A stretch of DNA of 64,000 bases, taken from contig NZ_CP107853.1 in the NCBI RefSeq assembly GCF_036013525.1, positions 2,108,001-2,172,000 on the forward strand, in the 5' to 3' direction. The notes under the pieces were generated by a model. It searched no databases, had not been told where the DNA came from, and saw nothing but the letters and a program-made list of their open reading frames with translations. Below, piece by piece: positions 41,891-50,870 of the stretch. Within the stretch, counting starts at the first letter, position 1, and the number at the start of each line of letters is the position of its first letter. A program made the translations under genes and the position numbers. This DNA comes from Nonomuraea sp. NBC_00507 (GTDB taxonomy: Bacteria; Actinomycetota; Actinomycetes; Streptosporangiales; Streptosporangiaceae).

Positions 41891-42853
41891 ATGTCCGTTG
41901 CGCGGCAAGGTGTCCTGCTCGGCGTGGCGGCGTATGTGCTGTGGGGATTGTCGGCACTTTACTGGCCACTGGTCGAGCCCACAGGCGCGGTCGAGATCCT
42001 GGCGCTGCGCGTGCTCTGGTCACCGGTAGCGGTCGGGCTCTTGGTGCTGGCCATCGGCCGCCGCCGGCAGGTGGCGGCGATCTTACGCCGTCCGCGCGAC
42101 CTGGCACTGCTCGCCCTCGCCGGTGTCCTGACGTCCGCCAACTGGGGGTTGTTCATCTGGGCGACGATGAGCGGCCACGTGGTCGACGCCTCGCTTGGCT
42201 ACTTCATCACCCCGCTGGTCAGCGTCGCGCTTGGGGTGGCGCTCCTGGGTGAACGGTTACGAGCCTGGCAATGGGCCGCGATCGGGCTGGGCGCCGCCGC
42301 CGTGGCCGTTCTCACGGTCGCGTACGGCGGGCTGCCCTGGATCGCGCTCGGCCTGGCGACCACCTTCGGCGCGTACGGTCTGATCAAGAAGCGGGTCGGG
42401 GTCGGAGCCGCCGAAGGGTTGATGGTGGAGACGGCGGTGCTGTTTCCCTTCGCCGTGGTCTACACGGTCGTGATCCAGGCGTCCGGCCAGGCCACGTTCG
42501 GTCACGTGTCCGTCGCCAACACGCTCCTCGGCATCGGCTCCGGGTTCGTCATGATGCTGCCGATGCTGCTGTTCAGCGCCGCGACCACGAGGATCCCGCT
42601 CAGCGTGGTCGGCATGCTGCAGTTCATCGAGCCCGTCGTGCAGTTCCTGATCGGGGTCCTCGTGTTCCGCGAGGTCATGCCGGCGGCCAGGTGGGCGGCG
42701 TTCGGGCTGCTGTGGGTCTCGCTCGCCATGCTGACCGCCGAAGGGTTCAGGAGACAGAGTCCGGCGTCCGCGGCTGATCCAGCTCCACGGCGTTCCTCTC
42801 GATCATCTCGAACTGCGTCATCAGCCGTTCGAGATCAGGAGGGGAGACCGTGA
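41891..42853 (+). CDS. rarD: RarD-type EamA/DMT permease
   Basis: The 320-residue protein has ten membrane helices in two EamA repeats and the RarD opening RQGVLLGVAAYVLWGLSALYWPLVEPTGAVEILALRVLWS. RarD proteins were named from chloramphenicol resistance, but their physiological substrates are unclear. ATG 41891 was chosen over the earlier in-frame start at 41816 because it gives the standard N-terminus. Its 3' end overlaps the convergent gene at 42747 by 107 bases; the last 40 residues are Ser/Arg/Ala-rich and unlike the family, so the stop may have shifted. Confidence 0.87.
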   Translation: MSVARQGVLLGVAAYVLWGLSALYWPLVEPTGAVEILALRVLWSPVAVGLLVLAIGRRRQVAAILRRPRDLALLALAGVLTSANWGLFIWATMSGHVVDASLGYFITPLVSVALGVALLGERLRAWQWAAIGLGAAAVAVLTVAYGGLPWIALGLATTFGAYGLIKKRVGVGAAEGLMVETAVLFPFAVVYTVVIQASGQATFGHVSVANTLLGIGSGFVMMLPMLLFSAATTRIPLSVVGMLQFIEPVVQFLIGVLVFREVMPAARWAAFGLLWVSLAMLTAEGFRRQSPASAADPAPRRSSRSSRTASSAVRDQEGRP

Positions 42854-43613
42854 AGGTGTCGTAGACGGCCTCGCCTGCAGCGGTGTAGCTGAGCTCGTGG
42901 CCGCACGAGCCGTCCCACAGGGCGCTGATCACCCGCATGGCCGGGGGGAGCCGGTCGACATGCACCCGGCGCACCTGGACCCCGGCGGCGATCTGCTCGC
43001 GCGCCAGCTCGTCGAGCTCGTCGGTCCACTCGCGGTAGATGAACACCCTGCGGATCTTCACGCCACGCTTCAGCGCATTGAGCTGGGCCTCCCAGTATTG
43101 CCTGCCGACCGGCTCACGCCACCAGGCGAGATCCACCGAGGGCACGCTGGTGGCGCACATGGTGCGCTTCGTCTGGTCGATCAGGCGCTGGAAAACCGCG
43201 TTGTCGCCGTAGGGCGTGCGGAAGTGCCCCCGCTCCAGGTCGGTGAGAGTGCGCAGGCATTCGTCGAACGCCGCCCGGCAGGCGTCGACGGCTGGAGTGC
43301 CGGGGTATTCGCGCTCCACGTGCTTGGCCGCACGGAGGATGGGCACCATCAGCTCCGTCAGCCATGGGATCTTCTCGATCGTGGAGACGAGCTGGCCCAC
43401 GGTGGTCTCGTGATCGACCCTGCGCTTCTCTCTGAGCAGGGTCTGCACCTGTAACGTGATGACGCCGCCGATGAGCCCGGCCAGGAGCGCCAGTCCCTGG
43501 GCGGTGTCCTCGCGGACGTAGAAGATCACGCCGAGCAGGACCGACAGGGTGGTGCCGATGATCAGGACGGGGTCCAGCACGAGTGGCGAAGACTTCTTCG
43601 CAGGCCTCTTCAC
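42747..43613 (-). CDS. Membrane-anchored protein of unknown function, possibly PLD-like
   Basis: The 288-residue protein has two N-terminal helices (VLDPVLIIGTTLSVLLGVIFYV and GLALLAGLIGGVITLQVQTLL), a coiled linker and a cytosolic domain. Patches such as VDLAWWREPVGRQYWEAQLNALKRGVKIRRVFIYRE recall phospholipase-D-like regulatory domains in which the HKD residues are lost. GTG 43613 has a GGAG five bases upstream. I cannot assign a function. The tail overlaps the end of rarD on the opposite strand by 107 bases. Confidence 0.6.
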   Translation of the reverse strand: MKRPAKKSSPLVLDPVLIIGTTLSVLLGVIFYVREDTAQGLALLAGLIGGVITLQVQTLLREKRRVDHETTVGQLVSTIEKIPWLTELMVPILRAAKHVEREYPGTPAVDACRAAFDECLRTLTDLERGHFRTPYGDNAVFQRLIDQTKRTMCATSVPSVDLAWWREPVGRQYWEAQLNALKRGVKIRRVFIYREWTDELDELAREQIAAGVQVRRVHVDRLPPAMRVISALWDGSCGHELSYTAAGEAVYDTFTVSPPDLERLMTQFEMIERNAVELDQPRTPDSVS

Positions 43614-43709
43614 GGAGTCTCCTGAAGACGGGGGGTGATCGCAAATACAGTGTGGCATGCTCCTGTGCGTCACTCCCTATCACAGAACGTGAATATCGCC
43701 GGCGCCGGT

Positions 43710-44564
43710 TCAGCCCATGGTCGCCGTCATCAGATCCCCGCCTACGGTGATCCGCCCCCGATAGCCGCCCGAACGCACGTCCGATGCGAACTCCGCTTCA
43801 CCGGCCTCGTCTTCGGGGGCCGGGATCAGATGCGTGAGCACGAGATGCGCCACGCCGGCCCGCTCGGCCAGCCCGCCCAGCGCCACCGTGTCCGCATGGT
43901 AGGAGAAGATCTTCTCGAACGGCGTCCCGGCCATGGCCGCGTGCAGCGCCGTCGTCCGGCACGCCTCGTGGACCAGCACGTCCGCGCCCCGGCTGAGCTC
44001 CTCCACCTCCTCGCACACGCGCGTGTCGCCGGAGATCACCACGGTCCCGTCGGGGGTGCGTACGCGGTAGGCCACCGCGTCGGGCACCGGCTCGTGGTGC
44101 ACGGCCACCGCCTCCACCGTGACGCCGTCCCGCGACCACACCTCGCGCGGCCGCGCGGAGCAGGCGAACGGATGCAGGCGCAGCTCGGGCGGCACGGACT
44201 GGACATGCTCCATGCGCAGCGCGATGTCCGATTTGTACGGGTCCAGCATGCGCTCGGCGAAACCCACGGCCTCGCCCTCGGGCAGGTGGATGTCCAGTGG
44301 GCCGGTTCTCCACACGTGGTCCTGGATCCACCGCCCCATGACCAGGTCGGGCAGCCCGATCACGTGGTCGCTGTGCACGTGGGTGACGAACAGCGCGCTC
44401 AGTTCGTGCAGGCCGGTGCCGGCCTCGGTCAGGCGTAGCACGGTGGCCCGGCCGGCATCGAACTGCAGGGCGATCCGGCCGTACCGGACCAGGACACCTG
44501 CGCCTGCGCGGCCGGGCGAGGGGATCGGCACGCCGGTGCCGGTCAGCGTCACGGTGGTCGTCAT
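43710..44564 (-). CDS. MBL-fold metallo-hydrolase of the aromatic operon
   Basis: The 284-residue enzyme has the metallo-beta-lactamase fold zinc motif FVTHVHSDHVIGLPDL (His62, His64, Asp66, His67), GTVVISGDTRVCEEV, and a late HLVLTHLIP. The layout resembles RNase Z/arylsulfatase-like hydrolases, but here it is the last gene of a catabolic operon and could open a lactone or hydrolyse a ring-cleavage product. It overlaps the preceding membrane-protein gene by four bases (ATGA). Confidence 0.82.
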   Translation of the reverse strand: MTTTVTLTGTGVPIPSPGRAGAGVLVRYGRIALQFDAGRATVLRLTEAGTGLHELSALFVTHVHSDHVIGLPDLVMGRWIQDHVWRTGPLDIHLPEGEAVGFAERMLDPYKSDIALRMEHVQSVPPELRLHPFACSARPREVWSRDGVTVEAVAVHHEPVPDAVAYRVRTPDGTVVISGDTRVCEEVEELSRGADVLVHEACRTTALHAAMAGTPFEKIFSYHADTVALGGLAERAGVAHLVLTHLIPAPEDEAGEAEFASDVRSGGYRGRITVGGDLMTATMG

Positions 44565-45193
44565 GATCGTTCTCCTTGGTGGTTTTCGCGGACTTGGTGG
44601 CAGTCACAGGGGCGGCGGGTCAGGCGGCGGTAGATCACCCACATCAGGACCGCCAGCAGCACGTGAACCGGCACCTCGACCAGGAGCTTGAACGCGCCCA
44701 TGGCCATGGCCCGGTCGGCGAGGTAGAGCCGGACCTGGTTGGCCACGAGGGCGCCTTCGGTCACGACCCAGACGAGATTGGCGACCGTGTACGCCCGCAG
44801 CCTCGCCGGGCAACGCCGCCAGGCGAGACCCCGGCCAAAGAGCACTCCGGCCGCCAGGCCGACCGGCGGCCAGCGGAGCAGCAGCATGATCGGAGTGAGC
44901 AGGACGACCGTGGCGCGAAGGATCAGCACGGGGAGGAAGAAGTCGGCGGCCTCACCGGACAGGGCGGTGATGGCCGCCGCCCCCGCGGTCAGCGCGAACC
45001 CGCCGGCCGCCGGCAGGAGGCTGCGTGCCTGGGTGAACCGGTAGACCGCGACCACCGCGGCCAGGGCGAGGCCGGCCGTCAGGGCTAGGGGGAGGCGGTT
45101 GGTGGTGGCGTACACCAGCGTGAATCCCAGCACGGGGGCCGCGGTCTCGGCGATGTGCTGACCGGCCTTGCGCATCAGCACGAGGTCACTCAT
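44561..45193 (-). CDS. DUF3159-like membrane protein
   Basis: The 210-residue protein has about six helices: AAPVLGFTLVYATTNRLPLALTAGLALAAVVAVYRF near the start and a C-terminal VLLAVLMWVIYRRLTRRPCDCH with two Cys. It resembles the DUF3159 family of actinobacterial membrane proteins. It overlaps the FAD hydroxylase by eight bases and the MBL gene by four, so it is translated with the catabolic enzymes and may transport their substrate. Confidence 0.75.
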   Translation of the reverse strand: MSDLVLMRKAGQHIAETAAPVLGFTLVYATTNRLPLALTAGLALAAVVAVYRFTQARSLLPAAGGFALTAGAAAITALSGEAADFFLPVLILRATVVLLTPIMLLLRWPPVGLAAGVLFGRGLAWRRCPARLRAYTVANLVWVVTEGALVANQVRLYLADRAMAMGAFKLLVEVPVHVLLAVLMWVIYRRLTRRPCDCHQVRENHQGERS

Positions 45194-46901
45194 GTGGCTC
45201 CTTCTGATCGTCGTGGACGCGGGGCGTGCGGGTGGGTGGAAGGAGGGGCAACCAGGCGGCCGCGTCCCGCACGATCGCCGCACCGACCGGCCCTGGCCGC
45301 CTGGGGAAGGGCGCGGCGGCCAGCACGATGCGGTCGGGCCGGAGCAACACTGCCGCCGCCCCTGCGCCCCGCAGCCACCCATCGAGCGCCCGGTCCTCCA
45401 CGACCACCGCCCCATCGCGCCGCTCAGCTCCCTCGCCGAGCGACAGGTCGCGCCCGTCGGATGGGGCGCCGTGGTGCGGGGTGCGGCTGACGGGTGGCGC
45501 GCCGTGGTGCGGTCGCCGGACGTGGACGACGGTGGCGCGCAGGCGGCGGGCGAGGGCGGCGAACTCGGCGTCCAGCGGTCCGAGGGTGATGACGGCGAAC
45601 CCATCGCCCAGCACGTCGTCGAGCCGCCGGCGATGCCCGTCCACTTCCATCCACGGCTGCGGCGCGAGGGTCCCCGCCAGGCCGCCGCCCAACGGTGACC
45701 GGCGCCTCACCAGCATTCCCCGGCGCAGCCCCGGCGAGGTGCCGTGCACGGTGCGGCGGTGGACCGCCGGAATCCTGGCAGCCTGGGCGAGCAGCAGCCG
45801 CCGTACGGCCGCGCCGCGCTCGCGCCCTCCCGCCATCGCCCGCCCGACGGCGATCGCGAGCCTGATCACGTGCGTGACATGCGCAGCCCGCTCGGCCTGG
45901 TACGTGTCGAGCAGCCGCTCATCGCCCCCTTCCGAGAGCACGAGCGCCAGCTTCCACGCGAGGTTGGCCGCGTCCCGCAGTCCGGCCCCCATGCCCTGCC
46001 CGATGAACGGCGGTGTCAGGTGCGCCGCGTCGCCGAGCAGGAACACCCGGCCGGACCGCCACCGATCGGCCACCTGCGCGCGAAAGGTGTAGGTGGCCGA
46101 CCGCAGCAGGCGCAGCTCGTCCGCAGGCACCCCCCGAGTCCAGGGAGAGATCAGCCGCATCAGCATGTCGCGGCACGTCAGCCCGGCCTCCGTCTCACTG
46201 GCCCGCACCCGGAACTCCCACCGGTAGCGCTCGGGCCCGATGCGCATGAACGTCGCCGGACGTACCGGATCGCACACCTGGTGGATGCCGTCCCACACAT
46301 CCAGCGGCTTGGCGCTCCGCACGTCCAGCACCAGCCACCGCTCCGCGAAGCGCAGATCCCGCATGCGCGCCCCCACGAATCCGCGCGTGACCCCGCCGGC
46401 GCCGTCGCACCCGAGCACCGCGTGCGCCCGCATCTCCTCCCGCCGCCCCGTGGCGACGTCACGGACCAGCACCCGGACAGGCCCGCGCCCGTCCTGGTCG
46501 ATGCCGACGACCTCGACGCCCGGCCGTAGCTCGGCCTGGGGATGGCGGGCCAGGTTGGCGCGGAGCAGCGCTTCGAGGTCCGGCTGGTCGAACATGTTCG
46601 CCTGCGGCCAGCCGGACCGGCCGGGAGCCAGGTCGCGGCGGAACTCGGCGATCGTCCGCAGCTCCCCGTCCATCAGCCGCATGCCCGGCGCGGGCCGGCT
46701 GATGGCGGCGAACTCCTCGGCCACGCCGAGCGCCTGCAGGATGCGCATCACCTCGTCGTCCAGGTGGACCGCCCGAGGCAGTGGGTACACGTCCGGGTGC
46801 GGGTCCACGACCAGGCTGCGTACGCCGTACCTGGCCAGCAGCGTGGCCGCCGTCACCCCGGTCGGCCCCGCGCCCGCGATGAGGACGGGGACGACGTTCA
46901 C
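45186..46901 (-). CDS. FAD-dependent aromatic hydroxylase (MhpA-like)
   Basis: The 571-residue flavoprotein has VLIAGAGPTGVTAATLLARYGVRSLVVD, PRAVHLDDEVMRILQALGVAEEF (MhpA-type), the DG region AHAVLGCDGAGGVTRGFVGA and GRVFLLGDAAHLTPPFIGQGMGAGLRDAANLAWKL. These are hallmarks of 3-(3-hydroxyphenyl)propionate hydroxylase relatives that add oxygen to a phenolic ring. Its GTG overlaps the stop of the fumarylacetoacetase-family gene (GTGA). With the extradiol dioxygenase upstream it forms a hydroxylation and meta-cleavage pathway. Confidence 0.9.
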   Translation of the reverse strand: MNVVPVLIAGAGPTGVTAATLLARYGVRSLVVDPHPDVYPLPRAVHLDDEVMRILQALGVAEEFAAISRPAPGMRLMDGELRTIAEFRRDLAPGRSGWPQANMFDQPDLEALLRANLARHPQAELRPGVEVVGIDQDGRGPVRVLVRDVATGRREEMRAHAVLGCDGAGGVTRGFVGARMRDLRFAERWLVLDVRSAKPLDVWDGIHQVCDPVRPATFMRIGPERYRWEFRVRASETEAGLTCRDMLMRLISPWTRGVPADELRLLRSATYTFRAQVADRWRSGRVFLLGDAAHLTPPFIGQGMGAGLRDAANLAWKLALVLSEGGDERLLDTYQAERAAHVTHVIRLAIAVGRAMAGGRERGAAVRRLLLAQAARIPAVHRRTVHGTSPGLRRGMLVRRRSPLGGGLAGTLAPQPWMEVDGHRRRLDDVLGDGFAVITLGPLDAEFAALARRLRATVVHVRRPHHGAPPVSRTPHHGAPSDGRDLSLGEGAERRDGAVVVEDRALDGWLRGAGAAAVLLRPDRIVLAAAPFPRRPGPVGAAIVRDAAAWLPLLPPTRTPRVHDDQKEPHE

Positions 46902-47830
46902 CCGTACACCACCGGCGTGCGCTGGCAGCCCAGGTCGATGGCGCCGTCGCCGGTCGCGATCCGCGCCGTCACGACGTCGCCGTCCCGCAGGTAGGCGGGC
47001 ACCTTCGCCTGCCGGTCGAAGAAGATCTTCCACTTCAGCGCGGGCGGCAGCAGCGAGCCGATCAGTTCCACCGGCTTCGGCGGCGCATTCAGCGCCGTCC
47101 CGCCGGGCGTGCCGGTCAGCAGCACGTCGCCGGGCCGCAGCTCCTGGAACCGGGCCAGCGCCGTCAGCGCCGCGGCCGGCCCGGCGATCATGTCGGCGAC
47201 GGTACGGTCCTGGCGCAGCACCTGGTTGACCGACAGTTGCAGCCGCAGGTCCGCCAGCCGGGCGAACTCGGCCGGCTCCAGCAGCACCAGCCGCGGCCCG
47301 AGCGGCGTGAACGTCGGATAGGACTTGCTCTCGTAGAACTGCGTCTTCGACAGCTGGACGTCCCTGGCCGACACGTCGTCGGCCACCACCAGCCCGGCCA
47401 CGTATCCCGGCAGGTCGGCGTCGCTCACGTTCGCGCCGATCGGCAGCGGGGCGCCCATGACCAGGCCGAGCTCGATCTCGTAGTCGAGCAGCCGTACGTG
47501 GCGCGGCTTCACGATCGGGTCGTTCGGCCCGCACACCGAGCCGGACGCCTTGCGGAAGAACGTGATCGGCACGCCGTCCGGATCGAACCCGGAGTCCCGG
47601 GCATGGGAGCGGTAGTTCACCATCTGGCACACGACCCGGCAGGGCGTGGTCACCGGCGACAGCGGCGCGAGCTCCTCGACCGGCACCCCCTCCGCCGCGG
47701 AGGTCTTCATGACCGCCGCCCGGTCCGCCAGCAGCTCCGCGGTGGTCTCCGCGGCCGTGTCGACGGGATGGGCCAGCCCATCGCGCTCGACCCACCAGGC
47801 GCCGTCGGTTCGCAGTACGTTGACGCTCAC
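46898..47830 (-). CDS. Fumarylacetoacetate-hydrolase-family enzyme
   Basis: The 310-residue protein has the FAH-fold core: VNYRSHARDSG, LLDYEIELGLVMG (metal-binding Glu pair), YVAGLVVADDVSARDVQLSKTQFYESKSYPTFTPLGP and LRPGDVLLTGTPGGTA. In ring-cleavage pathways such enzymes hydrolyse or decarboxylate the acyl pyruvate product of the dioxygenase. It overlaps both neighbours by four bases (GTGA junctions), so it is tightly coupled within the operon. Confidence 0.92.
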   Translation of the reverse strand: MSVNVLRTDGAWWVERDGLAHPVDTAAETTAELLADRAAVMKTSAAEGVPVEELAPLSPVTTPCRVVCQMVNYRSHARDSGFDPDGVPITFFRKASGSVCGPNDPIVKPRHVRLLDYEIELGLVMGAPLPIGANVSDADLPGYVAGLVVADDVSARDVQLSKTQFYESKSYPTFTPLGPRLVLLEPAEFARLADLRLQLSVNQVLRQDRTVADMIAGPAAALTALARFQELRPGDVLLTGTPGGTALNAPPKPVELIGSLLPPALKWKIFFDRQAKVPAYLRDGDVVTARIATGDGAIDLGCQRTPVVYG

Positions 47831-48942
47831 GCTCTCATCGCCTTCATCAGTCCCAGCAGCCGGGCCGGGTCGATCTCGTTGTCTTCGCGCAGCGCGGTCA
47901 TGACGGTGCGCAGCAGGTGGGGGGACGGGTTCGTGCCGAGGAAGCCGCGGGTGACCGGCGGGCCCCACTGCGCCAGCCCCGAGGCGGACATGGGCGCCCA
48001 GCCCGGCTCCACCGTGCAGTCGAACAGGTCGCCGTCCGCGAAGTGCTCCACCATCAGCCGGTCGGGGTCGCGCCAGTAGTCGAAGATCTGGCTCCCCTGG
48101 ATGTGCCTGCCGACCCCCCACACCCGCCGGTAGCCCCGCCCGGCCAGGTATTCGCCGCCCGCCGCGACCGCGTCCATGTCCGCCACCTGGTACGCCGAAT
48201 GCACGTAGCCCACGCCCGGCCCCAGATGCATGGCCAGCGTGTGGTGGTCGGCGGGCCGGCCGCCCCGGTCGCATCGGAGGAACGCCATGGTCGGACCGCG
48301 GTCGCGCTGGTCGTCCAGGAACAGGAAGTCGCTGACGATCATGCCGAGCGTGTCCAGGTACCAGTCGAGCGCCCGCCCGAACCACCGGGTCTCCAGCACC
48401 ACGTGCCCGAGCCGCAGCACGCGGGCGGGCTCGGGCGCGGGCCGCTGCGTGCGGTTGACCCGGTTCTGGGCGGCGCCTGCGTTGATCGTCACCGGTGGCT
48501 GCTCGGGCAGGGTCGGCAGGTCCGCCGTGCCGTGCACCACGCGTACCGGGATGCCGCTGGGGTCGCGCAGGTCCACGACCCGGCCGCCGCCGAGATCGGT
48601 CAGCTCGCGCACCGCCGAGCCGGTGGCCCGGGCCAGCCGTGCCAGGTCGTCCGCCGCGGCCGCCTGGAACGCCGGGCCCATGAAGCGCGACCGGGGCCCA
48701 CGGCGGACGACCAGGCAGTGCGGCCCTGGCAGGGTGCCGCGCAGGTAGAGAGCATCCTGCGTACGGGCCGCCACGGCGAAGCCGAAGTCGCGGGCGAACG
48801 ACTCCGATCGCACCAGGTCCGTCTTCTCGAACTCCAGCCAGGCCAGATCCATGACCTTGATCACTGGATCGCGGGATCGCCCGGGATGCTCGCCCCGGAG
48901 CGGCCCGCGTTCGCTGTGCAGGTTCGCGTGTGCGCCCTCCAT
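47827..48942 (-). CDS. Vicinal-oxygen-chelate extradiol dioxygenase (catechol 2,3-dioxygenase type)
   Basis: The 371-residue protein has two VOC repeats (about 30-130 and 155-300). Metal ligand candidates are in LRLGHVVLETRW (His), HHTLAMH (His) and RDPDRLMVEHFADGD (Glu). The length and two-domain build match extradiol dioxygenases that cleave catechols. The ATG at 48942 has GAGGTGG about eight bases upstream. It is the first gene of the operon and faces a TetR gene across an 80-base gap carrying a long palindrome. Confidence 0.85.
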   Translation of the reverse strand: MEGAHANLHSERGPLRGEHPGRSRDPVIKVMDLAWLEFEKTDLVRSESFARDFGFAVAARTQDALYLRGTLPGPHCLVVRRGPRSRFMGPAFQAAAADDLARLARATGSAVRELTDLGGGRVVDLRDPSGIPVRVVHGTADLPTLPEQPPVTINAGAAQNRVNRTQRPAPEPARVLRLGHVVLETRWFGRALDWYLDTLGMIVSDFLFLDDQRDRGPTMAFLRCDRGGRPADHHTLAMHLGPGVGYVHSAYQVADMDAVAAGGEYLAGRGYRRVWGVGRHIQGSQIFDYWRDPDRLMVEHFADGDLFDCTVEPGWAPMSASGLAQWGPPVTRGFLGTNPSPHLLRTVMTALREDNEIDPARLLGLMKAMRA

Positions 48943-48971
48943 CGGCCCACCTCCTCGTTCTGATGCTACGG

Positions 48972-48999
48972 TCATTAATGATGAAATCATCAGAAATGA
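48972..48999. promoter_or_regulatory. TetR operator in the divergent aromatic-operon promoter
   Basis: An extended inverted repeat has inner arms TGATGA and TCATCA around AA, and outer arms TCATT and AATGA, with only the two-base spacers differing. It lies between the dioxygenase and TetR starts and is notably AT-rich for this genome. Confidence 0.75.
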
Positions 49000-49021
49000 G
49001 GGAAGGATCTGTCAAGTCGCT

Positions 49022-49669
49022 ATGATCGGACGTGTGATGTCGGTTCAGAGGCCCGCGTCCCGGCTGGAGCGGCGCAAGACCCGCACCAGGCAGGCGCTCA
49101 TCGCCGCCGCCCGGGACTTCCTCGCGCGCCAGGGTCTCGCCGAGGTCAGCATCCAGGAGCTGACCGAGGCGGCCGACGTGGGGTTCGGCTCGTTCTACAA
49201 CCATTTCGGCAGCAAGGAAGAGCTGTTCCACGCTGCCATCGCCGACGTGCTCGAAGAGCATGGGCAACTGCTGGACGAGCTCACGGCCGACATCGAGGAC
49301 CCCGCCGAGGTGTTCGCGGCCTCGGTCAGGCTGACCGGACGGCTGGTCGAGACCCATCCCCAGATCGCCCGCGTCCTGACCCGCACCGGGCTGCCGTACC
49401 TCGACTCCGACAAGGGGCTGGCGCCACGCGCGCTACGCGATATCCACCGCGCCATGGAGGCCGGGCGCTTCCACATCGCCAACCCGCACGTGGCGCTGGC
49501 CGGGGCGGGCGGCTCGCTGCTGGGGTTCCTGCAGCTCTGGCTTGAGCATCCGGACCTCGTGACCGAGGACTCGCCGGACGAGCTGGCCGAGCAACTGCTG
49601 AGGATGTTCGGGATGGGCCACGAGGAGGCTCGCGCCATCGCCCGCCGCCCACTCCCGGACCGCGCGTGA
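49022..49669 (+). CDS. TetR-family repressor of the aromatic operon
   Basis: The 215-residue protein has the TetR helix-turn-helix RKTRTRQALIAAARDFLARQGLAEVSIQELTEAADVGFGSFYNHFGSKEELF and a helical ligand domain. It is divergent from the dioxygenase operon, with a 28-bp palindrome between, so it almost certainly controls the operon and itself. Its start could be ATG 49022 or ATG 49037; neither has a strong ribosome site. It converges with the TPR gene with one base between stops. Confidence 0.88.
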   Translation: MIGRVMSVQRPASRLERRKTRTRQALIAAARDFLARQGLAEVSIQELTEAADVGFGSFYNHFGSKEELFHAAIADVLEEHGQLLDELTADIEDPAEVFAASVRLTGRLVETHPQIARVLTRTGLPYLDSDKGLAPRALRDIHRAMEAGRFHIANPHVALAGAGGSLLGFLQLWLEHPDLVTEDSPDELAEQLLRMFGMGHEEARAIARRPLPDRA

Positions 49670-49670
49670 G

Positions 49671-50870
49671 CTACAGCTCGGCTGCGGGGCCGTCGAGGAA
49701 GAAGCGTCGTACGCCCGCCGCCACCCAGATCGTGCCAAGCCCGGCGTAGACGCTCAGCAACGCGACGGCAGGCGAGCCCGCGACAACCGCCGCCGCGATG
49801 GCCAGGACCAGCAGCCCCGCCCACCCGTAGAGCACCTTGCGGCCGCGGGGCGAGCCGGTGTGCGTGGCCTCCTGCACGGGGGTGACCAGAGCCATGACCG
49901 CCACACCTGCCGTGCCGACGGCCTCCTGGCCGAGGGCGATGCCCAGCCCGAGCACCCCGGCCCCGACGAGCACCAGAGCACAGCACGCGATGGCCACGCG
50001 GGCCTCGACACCTTCGAACAACAGCTTGGTGGCCCTGGCGCGGGCCAGCCGCAACACGGTCACCGACTCGCCGACCCATGCCGCCCAGTGCAGCAGTGCG
50101 ATGAGGACGAAGACGGCGATCAGCGGCGGGGCCACGGGCAGCAGGAACACCAGCCGCCAGCCGCCGAGGTAGCGGCGCCGCAGGTTCGAGAGCATGCGCT
50201 GGAGCGGGTTGCGCTGCTTGAGCGCCGTCACCAGGAGATCCCTGGCCGGGTTGAAGCCGGGATCGAGGCGGAGCACCTCGCGGAAGGACTCGGCGGCTGC
50301 CCGGGGATCGCCGAACGCCAACGCCGCCCGCCCGGCCGCCAGGTGCGCGGTCGCGCTCTCCGGGTCCAGCCGTACGGCCTGCGCGGCGGCGGCCCTGGCC
50401 TGCTCGGCCTCGCCCAGCTTGGTGTGGGCCATGGACAGAAGGCTCACCAGGTCCGGCAGCTCCGGATCGACGGCCAGCCCGCGCTGTGCCGCCTCCGCCA
50501 TCCGACGCCATTGGCCCTTGATCATCTGGGCGCGGGTCAGCAGCTCCCATGCCGACGCCTGCTCGGGTGATTGCGCAAGGGACGCCTCGGCGGCGGCGAT
50601 CGCCGGGTCGGCCAGGCCGATGCGGTAATACACCTGGCCGGCCACGTAGTGCGGATACCAGTGGCCGGGGACCAGCCGCACTGCCTCCTGCGCCGTGGCC
50701 ACCGCCTCCGCCGCCTTGCCCTGGTCGACCAGTGCGATGGCCAGCAGGCAATGCGCCATGTCCTGCTGCGGCTCGACGGCGAGCACGCCGCGCAGCTCCC
50801 GTTCGGCGTCGGCCGGCCGGCGCAGCCGCAGCAAGGTCCTCGCGCAGCCGATCGCGTCGTCGACCTTCAC
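49671..50870 (-). CDS. TPR protein with C-terminal membrane region
   Basis: The 399-residue protein has about seven tetratricopeptide repeats in its first 240 residues (for example ALVDQGKAAEAVATAQEAVRLVPGH and AGRAALAFGDPRAAAESFREVLRLDPG), then a basic stretch and five or six membrane helices. Its GTG overlaps the stop of the AAA+ gene (GTGA). The pair looks like a scaffold and an unfoldase acting together at the membrane; the substrate is unknown. Confidence 0.8.
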   Translation of the reverse strand: MKVDDAIGCARTLLRLRRPADAERELRGVLAVEPQQDMAHCLLAIALVDQGKAAEAVATAQEAVRLVPGHWYPHYVAGQVYYRIGLADPAIAAAEASLAQSPEQASAWELLTRAQMIKGQWRRMAEAAQRGLAVDPELPDLVSLLSMAHTKLGEAEQARAAAAQAVRLDPESATAHLAAGRAALAFGDPRAAAESFREVLRLDPGFNPARDLLVTALKQRNPLQRMLSNLRRRYLGGWRLVFLLPVAPPLIAVFVLIALLHWAAWVGESVTVLRLARARATKLLFEGVEARVAIACCALVLVGAGVLGLGIALGQEAVGTAGVAVMALVTPVQEATHTGSPRGRKVLYGWAGLLVLAIAAAVVAGSPAVALLSVYAGLGTIWVAAGVRRFFLDGPAAEL

